Source: CAYORM01 sp964406375 | GTDB taxonomy: Bacteria > Pseudomonadota > Alphaproteobacteria > DSM-16000 > Inquilinaceae | Direction of reading: 5' to 3' | Assembly: GCA_964406375.1 (NCBI GenBank) | Contig: CAYORM010000001.1 | Coordinates: forward strand, 1-64,000 | Length of the DNA: 64,000 nucleotides | Shown here: in pieces, positions 16,572-25,637 of the stretch | Layout of the letters: every line of letters begins with the position of its first letter | How positions within the stretch are numbered: the first letter of the stretch is position 1 | Program-made: the position numbers and the translations under genes | Notes under the pieces: model-generated | Database searches by the model: none | What the model saw: the letters and a program-made list of their open reading frames with translations, nothing else | What the model was told of the DNA's origin: nothing

Positions 16572-17878
16572 AACGGGCGCTGATCGTCGCGGCGCCGCAG
16601 ACCGGCTCCGGCAAAACGACCGTCACTCTCGGGCTGCTCGCGGCGCTCCGCCGCGCAGGCCATCCCGTCGGCGCGGCCAAGGTCGGTCCGGACTATATCG
16701 ATCCTGCCTTCCTTGCCGCTGCCTGTGGCCGCGCCTGCCCCAATCTCGACGGCTGGTCGATGCGGCCGGCGATGCTCGATACGCTCGGCGCCGGGCTCGA
16801 CGGTGATCCGGTGCTGATCGAGGGGGTGATGGGGTTGTTCGACGGCGCCCCGGCCGGCGGGACGTTCACGGGCGCGACGACCGACGGGTCGACGGCCGCG
16901 CTCGCCCGGCGCTGGCGGCTGCCGGTGCTGCTCGTCATTGATGCCCGTGGCCTTGCCGCTTCGGCAGCGGCGCTGCTGTTCGGGTTCAGCCGCTTCGATC
17001 CGGACGTCCGGGTGGCCGGCGTACTGTTCAACCGCGTCGGCAGTGCCCGCCACGGCGCGATCCTGCGTGAGGCGGCGGCGCGGGCCGGCCTTCCGGTGCT
17101 CGGCCTGCTGCCTGAGGCACCCCAGCTCACGCTGCGCTCGCGCCATCTCGGCCTCGTCCAGGCGAGCGAGCATGGCGACCTCGCCGCCTTCCTCACGGCC
17201 GCTGCGGAGCACGTCGCGGGCCATGCCGATCTCGCCGCGATCATGGCCCTGGCAGAGGCCCCCGCGCTCGCCGCCGGCCGCGCCGCGCCGGTCGCGCCAC
17301 CCGGCCGCCGCGTCGCCGTCGCCACGGACGACGCCTTCCGCTTTGCCTATCCGCATCTGCTTGATGGCTGGCGCGCCGCCGGTGCGGCGGTCCTGCCATT
17401 CTCGCCACTGGAGGATGAGGCCGTGCCGGAGGCGGCAGACGCCGTGTTCCTTCCGGGCGGCTATCCCGAGCTACATGCCGCCCGGCTTTCCGCCGCCGAC
17501 CGCTTCCTGGGCACGCTGCGCGCGGCGGCTGCGGCAGGCGTGGCGATCCGTGGTGAATGCGGCGGCTACATGGTTCTGGGCCGGCAACTCATCGATGCGG
17601 ACGGCGGTGCCCATGCGATGGCCGGGATACTGCCGGTCACCACCTCCTTCGCCGTCCGACGGCGCAGCCTCGGCTATCGGCTGGCGGTGCGGGCGGACGG
17701 GCGGGCGATCCGCGGCCATGAATTCCACTACGCGACTGTCGTCGAGGGCGCGGATGCGGGCGAGCCGCTCTTCGTCCGGATGCTGGACGCCGGCGGGCAG
17801 GATCTCGGACCCGCGGGGCACCGCGCGGGCCGGGTCGAAGGCAGCTTCCTTCACGTCGTCGACGAGGCCGTCGATTGA
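16568..17878 (+). CDS. cobB: cobyrinate/hydrogenobyrinate a,c-diamide synthase
   Basis: A 436-residue CobB. The N-terminal P-loop APQTGSGKTTVTLGLL lies at residues 8-23, followed by AKVGPDYIDPAFL and VLIEGVMGLFDG of the dethiobiotin-synthetase-like ATP domain. The C-terminal class I glutamine amidotransferase domain has the nucleophile in RGECGGYMVLG (about residues 325-335) and the late histidine in EGSFLHVVDEA. It uses glutamine to amidate the a and c side chains. It is coupled to cobA. Confidence 0.95.
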   Translation: MKRALIVAAPQTGSGKTTVTLGLLAALRRAGHPVGAAKVGPDYIDPAFLAAACGRACPNLDGWSMRPAMLDTLGAGLDGDPVLIEGVMGLFDGAPAGGTFTGATTDGSTAALARRWRLPVLLVIDARGLAASAAALLFGFSRFDPDVRVAGVLFNRVGSARHGAILREAAARAGLPVLGLLPEAPQLTLRSRHLGLVQASEHGDLAAFLTAAAEHVAGHADLAAIMALAEAPALAAGRAAPVAPPGRRVAVATDDAFRFAYPHLLDGWRAAGAAVLPFSPLEDEAVPEAADAVFLPGGYPELHAARLSAADRFLGTLRAAAAAGVAIRGECGGYMVLGRQLIDADGGAHAMAGILPVTTSFAVRRRSLGYRLAVRADGRAIRGHEFHYATVVEGADAGEPLFVRMLDAGGQDLGPAGHRAGRVEGSFLHVVDEAVD

Positions 17879-17915
17879 CCCAGCGGCGGCCGCCTCCTAG
17901 TGTCGCCGGCATGGA

Positions 17916-18090
17916 TCGGGTTCCCCGCGGCGACGCGGGGTGAAAAGGGAACGCCGTGCGGCTTCGGCCAAGGCGGCGGCTGCCCCCGCAACTGTAGGCG
18001 GCGAGCCCAGCGCGACAGGTCACTGGCCCCGTGGGCCGGGAAGACGCGCAGAGGGCGGCGACCCGCGAGCCAGGAGACCTGCCCGTCCAG
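17916..18090 (+). promoter_or_regulatory. cobalamin (AdoCbl) riboswitch
   Basis: The 308-nt gap between cobB and cobU holds a full cobalamin aptamer: a ggtgaaaagggaa block near 17937-17951, the core ggcggctgcccccgcaactg ending near 17994, the cactggcc segment near 18021-18028, and the B12 box agccaggagacctgcc at 18068-18083. About 95 nt separate the B12 box from the cobU start. That stretch has an RBS-like AAAGGG at 18177-18182 and no convincing U-rich terminator, which suits translational control. It should switch off the cobU-cobW-cobN-cobO-cobQ operon when adenosylcobalamin is plentiful. Confidence 0.95.
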
Positions 18091-18186
18091 AGAGGCTTTC
18101 CACCGGGCGGGGTGCACCGGCGGCATGGCAAGGCTGGCTGCCCCGCGGCCGCTCGCCATCCGTCGCCCCGCAGACAAAGGGTCGGC

Positions 18187-18774
18187 ATGGCGCTGGGCGG
18201 CATCATCGGCGGATTGGCGGAAGGAACGGCGCTGCCGCGGCTGACGCTGGTGCTTGGCGGCGCCCGCTCCGGCAAGAGCGCGCTGGCCGAGCGGCTGGTG
18301 CGTTCGGCCGGCCTCAGACGCGTCTATCTCGCGACCGGCCGGGCCTGGGACGACGAGATGCGCGACCGGATCGCCCGTCATCGTGCCGAGCGCGGCCCGG
18401 ATTGGGAGACGGTGGAGGCGCCGGTCGCCCTCGCCGATGCGCTCCGCCACCATGCGGCCGACGGTACGGCGCTGCTCGTCGACTGCCTGACGCTTTGGGT
18501 CACCAACCTGATGCTCGACGGGCGCGACGTCGAAGCCGAAACGAGGGGGCTCGCGGCGCTGCTGCCGGAATTGCCCGGCCGCATCGTGCTCGTCACCAAC
18601 GAAGTCGGCCTCGGCATCGTCCCGGACAACGCCATGGCCCGGGCCTTTCGTGACCATGCCGGGCGGCTCGCCCAGGCGGTCGCCGCCGTAGCCGACCAAG
18701 TCGTCTTCACGGCAGCCGGTCTGCCTCTCGTCCTCAAGCATCCCGCAGCACAGTCCGATCGGAGTCCCGCATGA
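18187..18774 (+). CDS. cobU: adenosylcobinamide kinase / adenosylcobinamide-phosphate guanylyltransferase
   Basis: A 195-residue CobU (called CobP in alphaproteobacteria). It has the P-loop LVLGGARSGKSALAERL at residues 20-36, VYLATGRAWDDEMRDRIARH, VDCLTLWVTNLML and VTNEVGLGIVPDNAMARAF, matching the family in order. It phosphorylates adenosylcobinamide and then transfers GMP to make AdoCbi-GDP. It is the first gene behind the cobalamin riboswitch. The ATG at 18187 is used because the aptamer occupies the upstream frame; it overlaps cobW by ATGA. Confidence 0.95.
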   Translation: MALGGIIGGLAEGTALPRLTLVLGGARSGKSALAERLVRSAGLRRVYLATGRAWDDEMRDRIARHRAERGPDWETVEAPVALADALRHHAADGTALLVDCLTLWVTNLMLDGRDVEAETRGLAALLPELPGRIVLVTNEVGLGIVPDNAMARAFRDHAGRLAQAVAAVADQVVFTAAGLPLVLKHPAAQSDRSPA

Positions 18775-19799
18775 GCCGGATCCCCGCCACCATTGTCACC
18801 GGCTTTCTTGGCGCCGGGAAGACAACGCTGATCCGCCATCTGATCGAGACCGCCGGCGGTCGGCGGCTGGCGCTGATCGTCAATGAGTTCGGCGAGACCG
18901 GAATCGATGGTGAGATTTTGCGCAGCTGCGGGCTCGAGGGTTGCGCCGATGACGATGTGATCGAGCTGGCCAATGGCTGCATCTGCTGCACGGTGGCGGA
19001 TGATTTCCTGCCCACCATGCAAGCGCTGCTGCGTCGACCGGTCCCGCCGGAGCACATCGTCATCGAGACGAGCGGCCTCGCCCTGCCGAAGCCACTCGTA
19101 CAGGCCTTCGCCTGGCCGGAGGTCCGCACCCGCACCACGGTCGACGGTGTCGTCGCGGTGGTTGACGCCCCTGCCACCGCTGATGGCCGCTTCGCCGATG
19201 ATCCCGATGCGGTGGCGGCGCAGCGCGCGGCGGACCCTTCGCTCGATCACGACGACCCGCTCGCCGAGCTGTTCGAGGATCAGCTCGCCTGCGCCGATAT
19301 CGTGGTCATCAACAAGGCCGACCAGCTCGACGCCGCCGCGCTGGATCGGGTGCGCGCGACGGTCGCGGCAGGGGCGCGCCCGGGCGTGCCGGTGCTGGTT
19401 ACCGGTGACGGGCGCATCGCGGCGGCGGTGCTGCTCGGCCTCGGCGCGGGGGCGGAGGACGACCTCGCGGCACGCCCCTCGCATCACGATGGCGAGCCGG
19501 ACCACGACCATGACGATTTCACCAGCTTTCATGTGGACCTGCCGTCCGAGCCGGTCTCGCCGGACGCGGTCGTGGCGCGTCTTGCACCGCTGATCGCCGC
19601 TCACGACCTGCTGCGCGTGAAGGGTTTCGTCGCCATCGCCGGCAAGCCGATGCGCCTCGTCCTGCAGGCGGCCGGGCCGCGCATCCAGCACCATTACGAC
19701 CGCGCCTGGCAGCCGGGTGAGGAGCGGCGCTCACGCCTCGTCGTGATCGGCCGCAGCGGCCTCGACGAAGGGGCCATCCGTTCGGCGCTGACGGGTTGA
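18771..19799 (+). CDS. cobW: CobW GTP-dependent metallochaperone
   Basis: A 342-residue CobW-family G3E GTPase. Walker A is TGFLGAGKTTLI (residues 8-19), the metal-binding motif is GCICCTV near residue 68, the GTP specificity motif is NKAD near 182, and a histidine/aspartate-rich stretch HHDGEPDHDHDDF lies near 238-250 before the CobW C-terminal domain. CobW proteins are thought to deliver cobalt to the CobNST chelatase. Its position between cobU and cobN under a cobalamin riboswitch supports that role over a zinc role. Confidence 0.94.
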   Translation: MSRIPATIVTGFLGAGKTTLIRHLIETAGGRRLALIVNEFGETGIDGEILRSCGLEGCADDDVIELANGCICCTVADDFLPTMQALLRRPVPPEHIVIETSGLALPKPLVQAFAWPEVRTRTTVDGVVAVVDAPATADGRFADDPDAVAAQRAADPSLDHDDPLAELFEDQLACADIVVINKADQLDAAALDRVRATVAAGARPGVPVLVTGDGRIAAAVLLGLGAGAEDDLAARPSHHDGEPDHDHDDFTSFHVDLPSEPVSPDAVVARLAPLIAAHDLLRVKGFVAIAGKPMRLVLQAAGPRIQHHYDRAWQPGEERRSRLVVIGRSGLDEGAIRSALTG

Positions 19800-19805
19800 C
19801 GCGCA

Positions 19806-22800
19806 GTGCATCTGCTGGCGACCCGGCCCGGGGCGATCGTCGACGGCGAGGAAGCGGTCGATCTGGCGCAGAGTCCGGGCGATATCGTGGTGCTGAGTGC
19901 GGCCGACACCGAGATCGCCTGCCTCGCGGCTGCCCAATCCCGCCTGCCGCCCGAAGCACCGACGCTGCGGCTCGCCAATCTCCTGCGTCTCGGCCATCCG
20001 CTCTCGGTCGACCTCCATGTCGATCGGGTGGTGGCGAAGGCGCGCCTCGTCGTCGTCCGGCTGCTCGGTGGCCGCGCCTATTGGCGCTATGGCATCGAAC
20101 GGGTTGCCGAGACCTGCCGGGCGCGCGGCATACCGCTTGTCGTGCTGCCGGGCGATGATCGCGAGGATCCCTCGCTCGAGGGCCTGTCGAGCGTCGCCCC
20201 CGCCGAACGCGCACGGCTGTGGTCCCATCTGTCGGCAGGCGGTGTCGACAATGCCGGGGGGTTCCTCGCGGCAGCGGCCGCGCTGATCGGGCAGGGGGCA
20301 GAACCGCCGCCACCGACGCCAGTGCCCGCCTGCGGCATCCATCGTGCCGCCCCGGCCGATGGCCGGCCGCGCGCGCTGGTCACCTTCTACCGCGCGCTCG
20401 TGCTCGCCGGCGGCACGGAAACGATCGACGCGCTCTGCGATACGCTCGAGGCCGAGGGTCTGGCGCCGACCGCTCTGTGGGTTCCGAGCCTGAAGGACGA
20501 GGCGGCGCGGGCTGCTATCGCCGCGGCGCCGGGCGGGCCGCCCGCCATCGTGCTGAACCTGACCGGCTTCGCCGTCGGCTCCCCTGAGGGGGAGCGACGG
20601 GCGACGCCTTTCGACCGCTTTGATTGTCCGGTGCTCCAGCTGGTGCTCTCGGGCGAGACCGAGGCCGCTTGGCGCGATGGTACCCGCGGGCTGTCGCCCA
20701 AGGATCTCGCGATGAATGTCGCGCTGACCGAGATCGACGGCCGGATCCTCACCCGTGCCGTCGCCTTCAAGGCCGAGACGCGCTGGGATGCCCGTACCGA
20801 ATGCACCATCGCCGGCTATCGCCCGCTGACTGACCGGCTGGAATTCGCGGCGGCGCTGGCCGCGGGCTGGGTACGACTGCGCATGACGCCGCCGGACGGG
20901 CGGCGGGTCGCCCTCATCCTCGCCAACTACCCGTCACGCGACGGCCGGCTGGCCAATGGGGTCGGCCTCGATACCCCGGCCTCCGCGGTGGCCATCCTGC
21001 AGGCGATGGCGGCCGAGGGTTATCCGGTCAGCGGCGCGCCGGAGGATGCAGCGGCGCTGATGGCCCTTCTTCAGGCGGCGCCGACCAACGCCCCGGGCAG
21101 CGCCGACCGGCCGGGTGGCGAGACACTGCCGCTGGCCGAATACGAGGCCGCCTTCGCCAGCCTGCCGGAGGCGGTGCAGGCGCAGGTGGTAGGGCGTTGG
21201 GGTCCGCCCGCTGCTGATCCGGCGGTGCGCGATGGCGCCTTCCGGCTCGCCCTCCACCGCCTCGGCGGGACCGTCATCGGCATCCAGCCCACACGCGGCT
21301 ACGAGCTCGATCCGAAAGAGACCTACCACGCGCCCGATCTGCCGCCACCGCACGCCTATCTCGCCTTCTATGCCTGGCTGCGGCGCGTCTTCGGCGCGCA
21401 GGCGGTCGTGCATGTCGGCAAGCACGGCAATCTCGAATGGTTGCCGGGCAAGGCGCTGGCGCTGTCCAGCGACTGCCTGCCGGATGCGATCCTCGGCCCC
21501 GTTCCGCAGCTCTACCCCTTCATCGTCAACGATCCGGGGGAAGGGAGCCAAGCCAAGCGACGTACAGCCGCGGTCGTCATCGACCATCTGACGCCCCCAC
21601 TCGCCCGCGCCGGCAGCCATGCCGGCCTCGCCGAACTCGAGGCGCTGGTCGACGAGGCGTATGAGGCGGCAGCACTCGACCCGCGTCGGCTCGCCCCGCT
21701 GCGTGAGCGGATCCTCGAAATTGCCGCTGCATCCGGCCTCGACCATGATCTCGGTCTTGCGGGTCTTGCACCGGACGAGGCGTTGGCGCGCATCGACGGC
21801 CATCTCTGCGAACTGAAGGAGATGCAGATCCGCGACGGGCTGCATGTCTTCGGCACGAGCCCCGCGGGCGCGCTGCGCAGCGAGCTGTTGCTCGCGCTGC
21901 TGCGCACCGCGCGTGGGGACGGGCAGGGGGGTAATGCCGGCATCCTGCAGGCGCTCGCCGCCGATCTCGGCCTCGACCCCGATCCCGCCGCCCGACCGCT
22001 CGCCGAACCCTGGGCCGGCCCCCGGCCGGCGGTGCTGGGTCCGGAGCGCGGCTGGCGCAGCACCGGGGATACGATTGAACGCCTCGAGGCGCTGGCGCTG
22101 CGCCTCGTTTCCGGTGAGGCGGCGTGCGATCCCGCCTGGCGGCGGACCGCGTCGGTTCTGCGCAGCGCGCGGGAGCGGATCGGCCCGGCGCTCGATGCAT
22201 GCGGGCGTGCCGAGATGGCAGCACTGCTCGCCGGTCTCGCCGGCCGCTTCGTTGCGCCCGGGCCGTCCGGCGCACCGACGCGTGGACGTCCCGAGGTGTT
22301 GCCGACCGGCCGCAACTTCTTCTCCGTCGACAGCCGCGCGGTGCCGACGCCGGCAGCCTGGCGCCTCGGCTGGCATTCCGCGTCGCTGCTGGTCGAACGG
22401 CATGCACAGGAGGAGGGCGACTGGCCACGTGCCATGGCGCTGAGCGTCTGGGGCACCAGCAACATGCGCACCGGCGGCGATGACGTCGCCCAGGCGCTGG
22501 CGCTGATGGGTGTGCAGCCCCGCTGGGACGAGGCGACCGGACGCGTGATCGGCTTCGAGATCCTGCCGGCTTCGGTGCTGGGCCGGCCGCGCGTCGACGT
22601 GACGATCCGCGTCTCGGGCTTCTTTCGTGACGCCTTCCCCAGCCAGATGGACCTGCTCGATTCCGCCGCCCGTGCCGTCGCGGCGCTCGACGAGCCGGAG
22701 GAGGACAATCCGCTGGCCGCCCGGGTGCGGGCGGAGACGGCGGCGCTGGTCGGCGCGGGGATGGAGCCGATGGCCGCCGCCCGCATCGCCGGCCATCGCG

Positions 22801-23504
22801 TCTTCGGCTCGAAACCGGGAGCCTATGGTGCGGGACTGCAGGCGCTGATCGACAGCGGCGCGTGGGACCGCCGGGCGGATCTCGCGGAAGCCTTCCTGGA
22901 ATGGGGCGGACATGCCTATGGTGGTGGCGCGCAGGGTGTGACGGCACGGGATGCGCTGGCCCGGCGGCTGGCGCAGGTCGATGCGGTCATCCACAACCAG
23001 GACAATCGCGAGCACGACCTGCTCGACAGCGATGATTACTACCAGTTCGAGGGCGGCCTTGCCGCCACGGTGGAGCACCTGTCCGGACGCGCGCCGGCCG
23101 TCTGGCACAACGACCATTCGCGGCCGGACCGGCCGGTCGTCCGCTCGCTGTCCGAGGAGATCGCGCGCGTGGTGCGCGGCCGGGCGACCCATCCGCGCTG
23201 GATCGCCGGGGTGATGCGTCACGGTTACAAGGGCGCGTTCGAGATGGCGGCGACGGTCGACTACCTCTTCGCCTTCGCGGCGACGACGGAGGCGGTGAAG
23301 TCCCATCATTTCGACGCGGTGTTCGAGGCCTATCTCCAGGACGAGGCGGTGCGCGGCTTTCTCTTGTATGCCAATCCCGCCGCGGCGCGCGAGATCGCCG
23401 AACGCTTCGTCGAGGCACAACGCCGCGGCTTGTGGACACCGCGACGCAACGCGGCGGGCCCACTGGCGGAAGCCCTGGCCGCCGGAAGGAGGGACATCGC
23501 ATGA
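19806..23504 (+). CDS. cobN: cobaltochelatase subunit CobN
   Basis: A 1232-residue large subunit of the ATP-dependent aerobic cobaltochelatase, close to the family's usual length. It starts with GTG 6 nt after the cobW stop and reads HLLATRPGAIVDGEEAVDLA. Conserved blocks include VLILANYPSRDGRLANGVGLD around residues 365-385, VVHVGKHGNLEWLPGKALAL around 535-555, NFFSVDSRAVPT, MALSVWGTSNMRTGGDD, and the C-terminal VMRHGYKGAFEMAATVDYLF. It binds hydrogenobyrinic acid a,c-diamide for cobalt insertion. Its partners CobS and CobT are not in this window. It overlaps cobO by ATGA. Confidence 0.96.
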   Translation: MHLLATRPGAIVDGEEAVDLAQSPGDIVVLSAADTEIACLAAAQSRLPPEAPTLRLANLLRLGHPLSVDLHVDRVVAKARLVVVRLLGGRAYWRYGIERVAETCRARGIPLVVLPGDDREDPSLEGLSSVAPAERARLWSHLSAGGVDNAGGFLAAAAALIGQGAEPPPPTPVPACGIHRAAPADGRPRALVTFYRALVLAGGTETIDALCDTLEAEGLAPTALWVPSLKDEAARAAIAAAPGGPPAIVLNLTGFAVGSPEGERRATPFDRFDCPVLQLVLSGETEAAWRDGTRGLSPKDLAMNVALTEIDGRILTRAVAFKAETRWDARTECTIAGYRPLTDRLEFAAALAAGWVRLRMTPPDGRRVALILANYPSRDGRLANGVGLDTPASAVAILQAMAAEGYPVSGAPEDAAALMALLQAAPTNAPGSADRPGGETLPLAEYEAAFASLPEAVQAQVVGRWGPPAADPAVRDGAFRLALHRLGGTVIGIQPTRGYELDPKETYHAPDLPPPHAYLAFYAWLRRVFGAQAVVHVGKHGNLEWLPGKALALSSDCLPDAILGPVPQLYPFIVNDPGEGSQAKRRTAAVVIDHLTPPLARAGSHAGLAELEALVDEAYEAAALDPRRLAPLRERILEIAAASGLDHDLGLAGLAPDEALARIDGHLCELKEMQIRDGLHVFGTSPAGALRSELLLALLRTARGDGQGGNAGILQALAADLGLDPDPAARPLAEPWAGPRPAVLGPERGWRSTGDTIERLEALALRLVSGEAACDPAWRRTASVLRSARERIGPALDACGRAEMAALLAGLAGRFVAPGPSGAPTRGRPEVLPTGRNFFSVDSRAVPTPAAWRLGWHSASLLVERHAQEEGDWPRAMALSVWGTSNMRTGGDDVAQALALMGVQPRWDEATGRVIGFEILPASVLGRPRVDVTIRVSGFFRDAFPSQMDLLDSAARAVAALDEPEEDNPLAARVRAETAALVGAGMEPMAAARIAGHRVFGSKPGAYGAGLQALIDSGAWDRRADLAEAFLEWGGHAYGGGAQGVTARDALARRLAQVDAVIHNQDNREHDLLDSDDYYQFEGGLAATVEHLSGRAPAVWHNDHSRPDRPVVRSLSEEIARVVRGRATHPRWIAGVMRHGYKGAFEMAATVDYLFAFAATTEAVKSHHFDAVFEAYLQDEAVRGFLLYANPAAAREIAERFVEAQRRGLWTPRRNAAGPLAEALAAGRRDIA

Positions 23505-24127
23505 CCGATCCGACCCCGGATCCCACCTCGGAGGATGATGCCCGCCACGCCGAGAAGATGGCGAAGAAGAAGGCGGTGCGCGACCGCATGCTGGCCACCA
23601 AGACGGTCGAGCGCGGTCTCCTGATCGTCCACACCGGCAAGGGCAAGGGCAAGTCGAGCGCCGCCTTCGGCATGGTGCTGCGCTGCATCGGGCACGGCAT
23701 GCCAGTCGGGGTGGTGCAGTTCGTGAAGGGCGCCTGGGACACCGGCGAACGGCGCGTGCTCGAACGCTTTCCCGATCTCGTCGAGTTCCATGCCATGGGT
23801 GAGGGCTTCACCTGGGAGACGCAGGACCGGCGCCGCGACATCGCTGCCGCCGAGCGCGCCTGGGCCGTTGCCGAGCGGATGATCGCCGATCCGTCGCGAC
23901 GAATGGTGGTGCTGGACGAGCTGAACATCGTGCTGCGCTATGGCTACCTGCCGCTCGAGCCGGTGCTGGCGGCGATCACCGCACGCCCGCCGGAGACGCA
24001 TGTCGTCGTCACCGGGCGCAACGCGGCGGAGGAGCTTGTCGCAGCCGCAGATCTCGTCACCGAGATGACGCTGATCAAGCACCCCTTCCGCGAGGGGGTG
24101 AAGGCACAGCCGGGGGTGGAATTCTGA
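23501..24127 (+). CDS. cobO: cob(I)yrinic acid a,c-diamide adenosyltransferase
   Basis: A 208-residue CobO/BtuR-type adenosyltransferase. An acidic and lysine-rich N-terminal arm (HAEKMAKKKAVRDRM) is followed by the P-loop VHTGKGKGKSSAAFGMVLR near residues 44-62. Then come VGVVQFVKGAWDTGERRVL and VVLDELNIVLRYGYLP. It transfers the adenosyl group of ATP to cob(I)alamin precursors. The ATG lies just behind GGAAGGAGGGA and overlaps the cobN stop. Confidence 0.96.
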   Translation: MTDPTPDPTSEDDARHAEKMAKKKAVRDRMLATKTVERGLLIVHTGKGKGKSSAAFGMVLRCIGHGMPVGVVQFVKGAWDTGERRVLERFPDLVEFHAMGEGFTWETQDRRRDIAAAERAWAVAERMIADPSRRMVVLDELNIVLRYGYLPLEPVLAAITARPPETHVVVTGRNAAEELVAAADLVTEMTLIKHPFREGVKAQPGVEF

Positions 24128-24146
24128 CGCGCGGAGCCCCGCTTCG

Positions 24147-25637
24147 ATGACCGCCCGCGCCCTGATGGTTCAGGGGACCGGTTCGGATGTCGGCAAGTCG
24201 CTGCTGGTCGCAGGGCTGTGCCGCATCGCCCGGCGTCGCGGCCTCGCCGTCAGGCCCTTCAAGCCGCAGAACATGTCGAACAATGCCGCGGTGACGGCGG
24301 CGGGCGGCGAGATCGGTCGCGCGCAGGCGCTGCAGGCGCGGGCCTGCGGGGTAGAGCCCGATGTGCTGATGAACCCCGTCCTGCTGAAGCCGCAGACGGA
24401 CGCGGGCGCACAGCTCGTGCTGCTCGGGCGCCGGGCAGGAACCATGCGGGCACGCGACTATGCGCAACGGAAGCCGGCGCTGCTGAATGCCGTGCTCGGC
24501 GCGTTCGATCGGCTGGCGGCGGGTTGCGACCTGGTATTGGTGGAGGGTGCCGGCAGCCCGGCCGAGATCAATCTCCGGGCCGGCGACATTGCCAATATGG
24601 GCTTCGCCGAGGCGGCAGACCTGCCGGTCATCCTTGTCGCCGACATCCATCGTGGCGGCGTCATCGCTGCCCTGGTCGGCACCCATGCGGTCCTGGCGCC
24701 GCAGGAGGCGGCGCGGATCCGCGGCTTCATCGTCAACCGCTTCCGCGGTGATGCAGCGCTCTTCGCCGATGGGGTGACGACAATCGAGGACCGCACCGGC
24801 TGGCGCGGCCTCGGGATCGTGCCGCATTGGCCGCAGGCGGCGCGCCTGCCGGCTGAGGATGCCAACGCCCTCGCCGACACCGAGATGCCGACGGGCCGGC
24901 CCATCCGCATCGCCGTCCCCATGCTCTCCCGCATCGCCAATTTCGACGACCTCGACCCGCTGCGGGCCGAACCCGACGTCGCGGTCGAGATGGTGCCGCC
25001 CGGCCGGCCGCTGCCGCGCGACGCATCGCTCGTCATCCTGCCGGGCTCGAAATCGACGCTCGGCGATCTGGCCTTCCTGCGCGCCCAGGGCTGGGACATC
25101 GATCTCGCCGCCCATCTGCGTCAGGGCGGCCGGGTGCTCGGCATCTGCGGCGGCTATCAGATGCTCGGGCGGATTCTGCACGATCCGGACGGCATCGACG
25201 GGCCGCCAGGCAGCCTCGCCGGGCTCGGGCTGCTCGATCTCGAGACGGTGATGATGTCGGACAAGACGCTGCGGCGCGTCGAGGGGCGGCATCGTGCCTC
25301 GGGCGAGGCCGTGCGCGGCTATGAGATGCATGTCGGCTGCACGACCGGGGCGGATGCCGTGCGTCCCTTCCTGGAGATCGACGGGCGTCCCGAAGGTGCG
25401 GTCAGCGCCGATGGCCTCGTCGCGGGCACCTATCTGCACGGGCTCTTCGCCTGCGACGGTTTCCGGGCGGCCTTCCTCGCCGGGCTGCGGCCGGGACGGC
25501 GCGAGGCCGGCCTTACCTATGAGGCGATGGTCGAGGAAACGCTCGACGGCCTCGCCGACCATCTCGAGCAGCATCTCGATATCGAGGCGATCCTGGCTCT
25601 CGCCGCCCGGCCCCGGCTCACCAGACGAAGCGGATGA
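24147..25637 (+). CDS. cobQ: cobyric acid synthase
   Basis: A 496-residue CobQ/CbiP. The N-terminal P-loop is GTGSDVGKSLLVAGLCRIARR (about residues 9-28), followed by FKPQNMSNNAAVTA and VEGAGSPAEINL. The C-terminal amidotransferase domain has its nucleophile in RVLGICGGYQMLG near residue 335 and the catalytic histidine in TYLHGLF near 432. It performs the four amidations at b, d, e and g. It is the last gene of the riboswitch operon and overlaps convergent cbiB by 20 nt. Confidence 0.96.
   Translation: MTARALMVQGTGSDVGKSLLVAGLCRIARRRGLAVRPFKPQNMSNNAAVTAAGGEIGRAQALQARACGVEPDVLMNPVLLKPQTDAGAQLVLLGRRAGTMRARDYAQRKPALLNAVLGAFDRLAAGCDLVLVEGAGSPAEINLRAGDIANMGFAEAADLPVILVADIHRGGVIAALVGTHAVLAPQEAARIRGFIVNRFRGDAALFADGVTTIEDRTGWRGLGIVPHWPQAARLPAEDANALADTEMPTGRPIRIAVPMLSRIANFDDLDPLRAEPDVAVEMVPPGRPLPRDASLVILPGSKSTLGDLAFLRAQGWDIDLAAHLRQGGRVLGICGGYQMLGRILHDPDGIDGPPGSLAGLGLLDLETVMMSDKTLRRVEGRHRASGEAVRGYEMHVGCTTGADAVRPFLEIDGRPEGAVSADGLVAGTYLHGLFACDGFRAAFLAGLRPGRREAGLTYEAMVEETLDGLADHLEQHLDIEAILALAARPRLTRRSG

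Noticed and set aside
20934..23420. An 828-codon open frame on the minus strand opposite cobN
   Set aside because: cobN on the plus strand has conserved motifs throughout. The antisense frame is a by-product of GC-rich codon use, with arginine/glycine-rich low-complexity translation and no recognisable domain.
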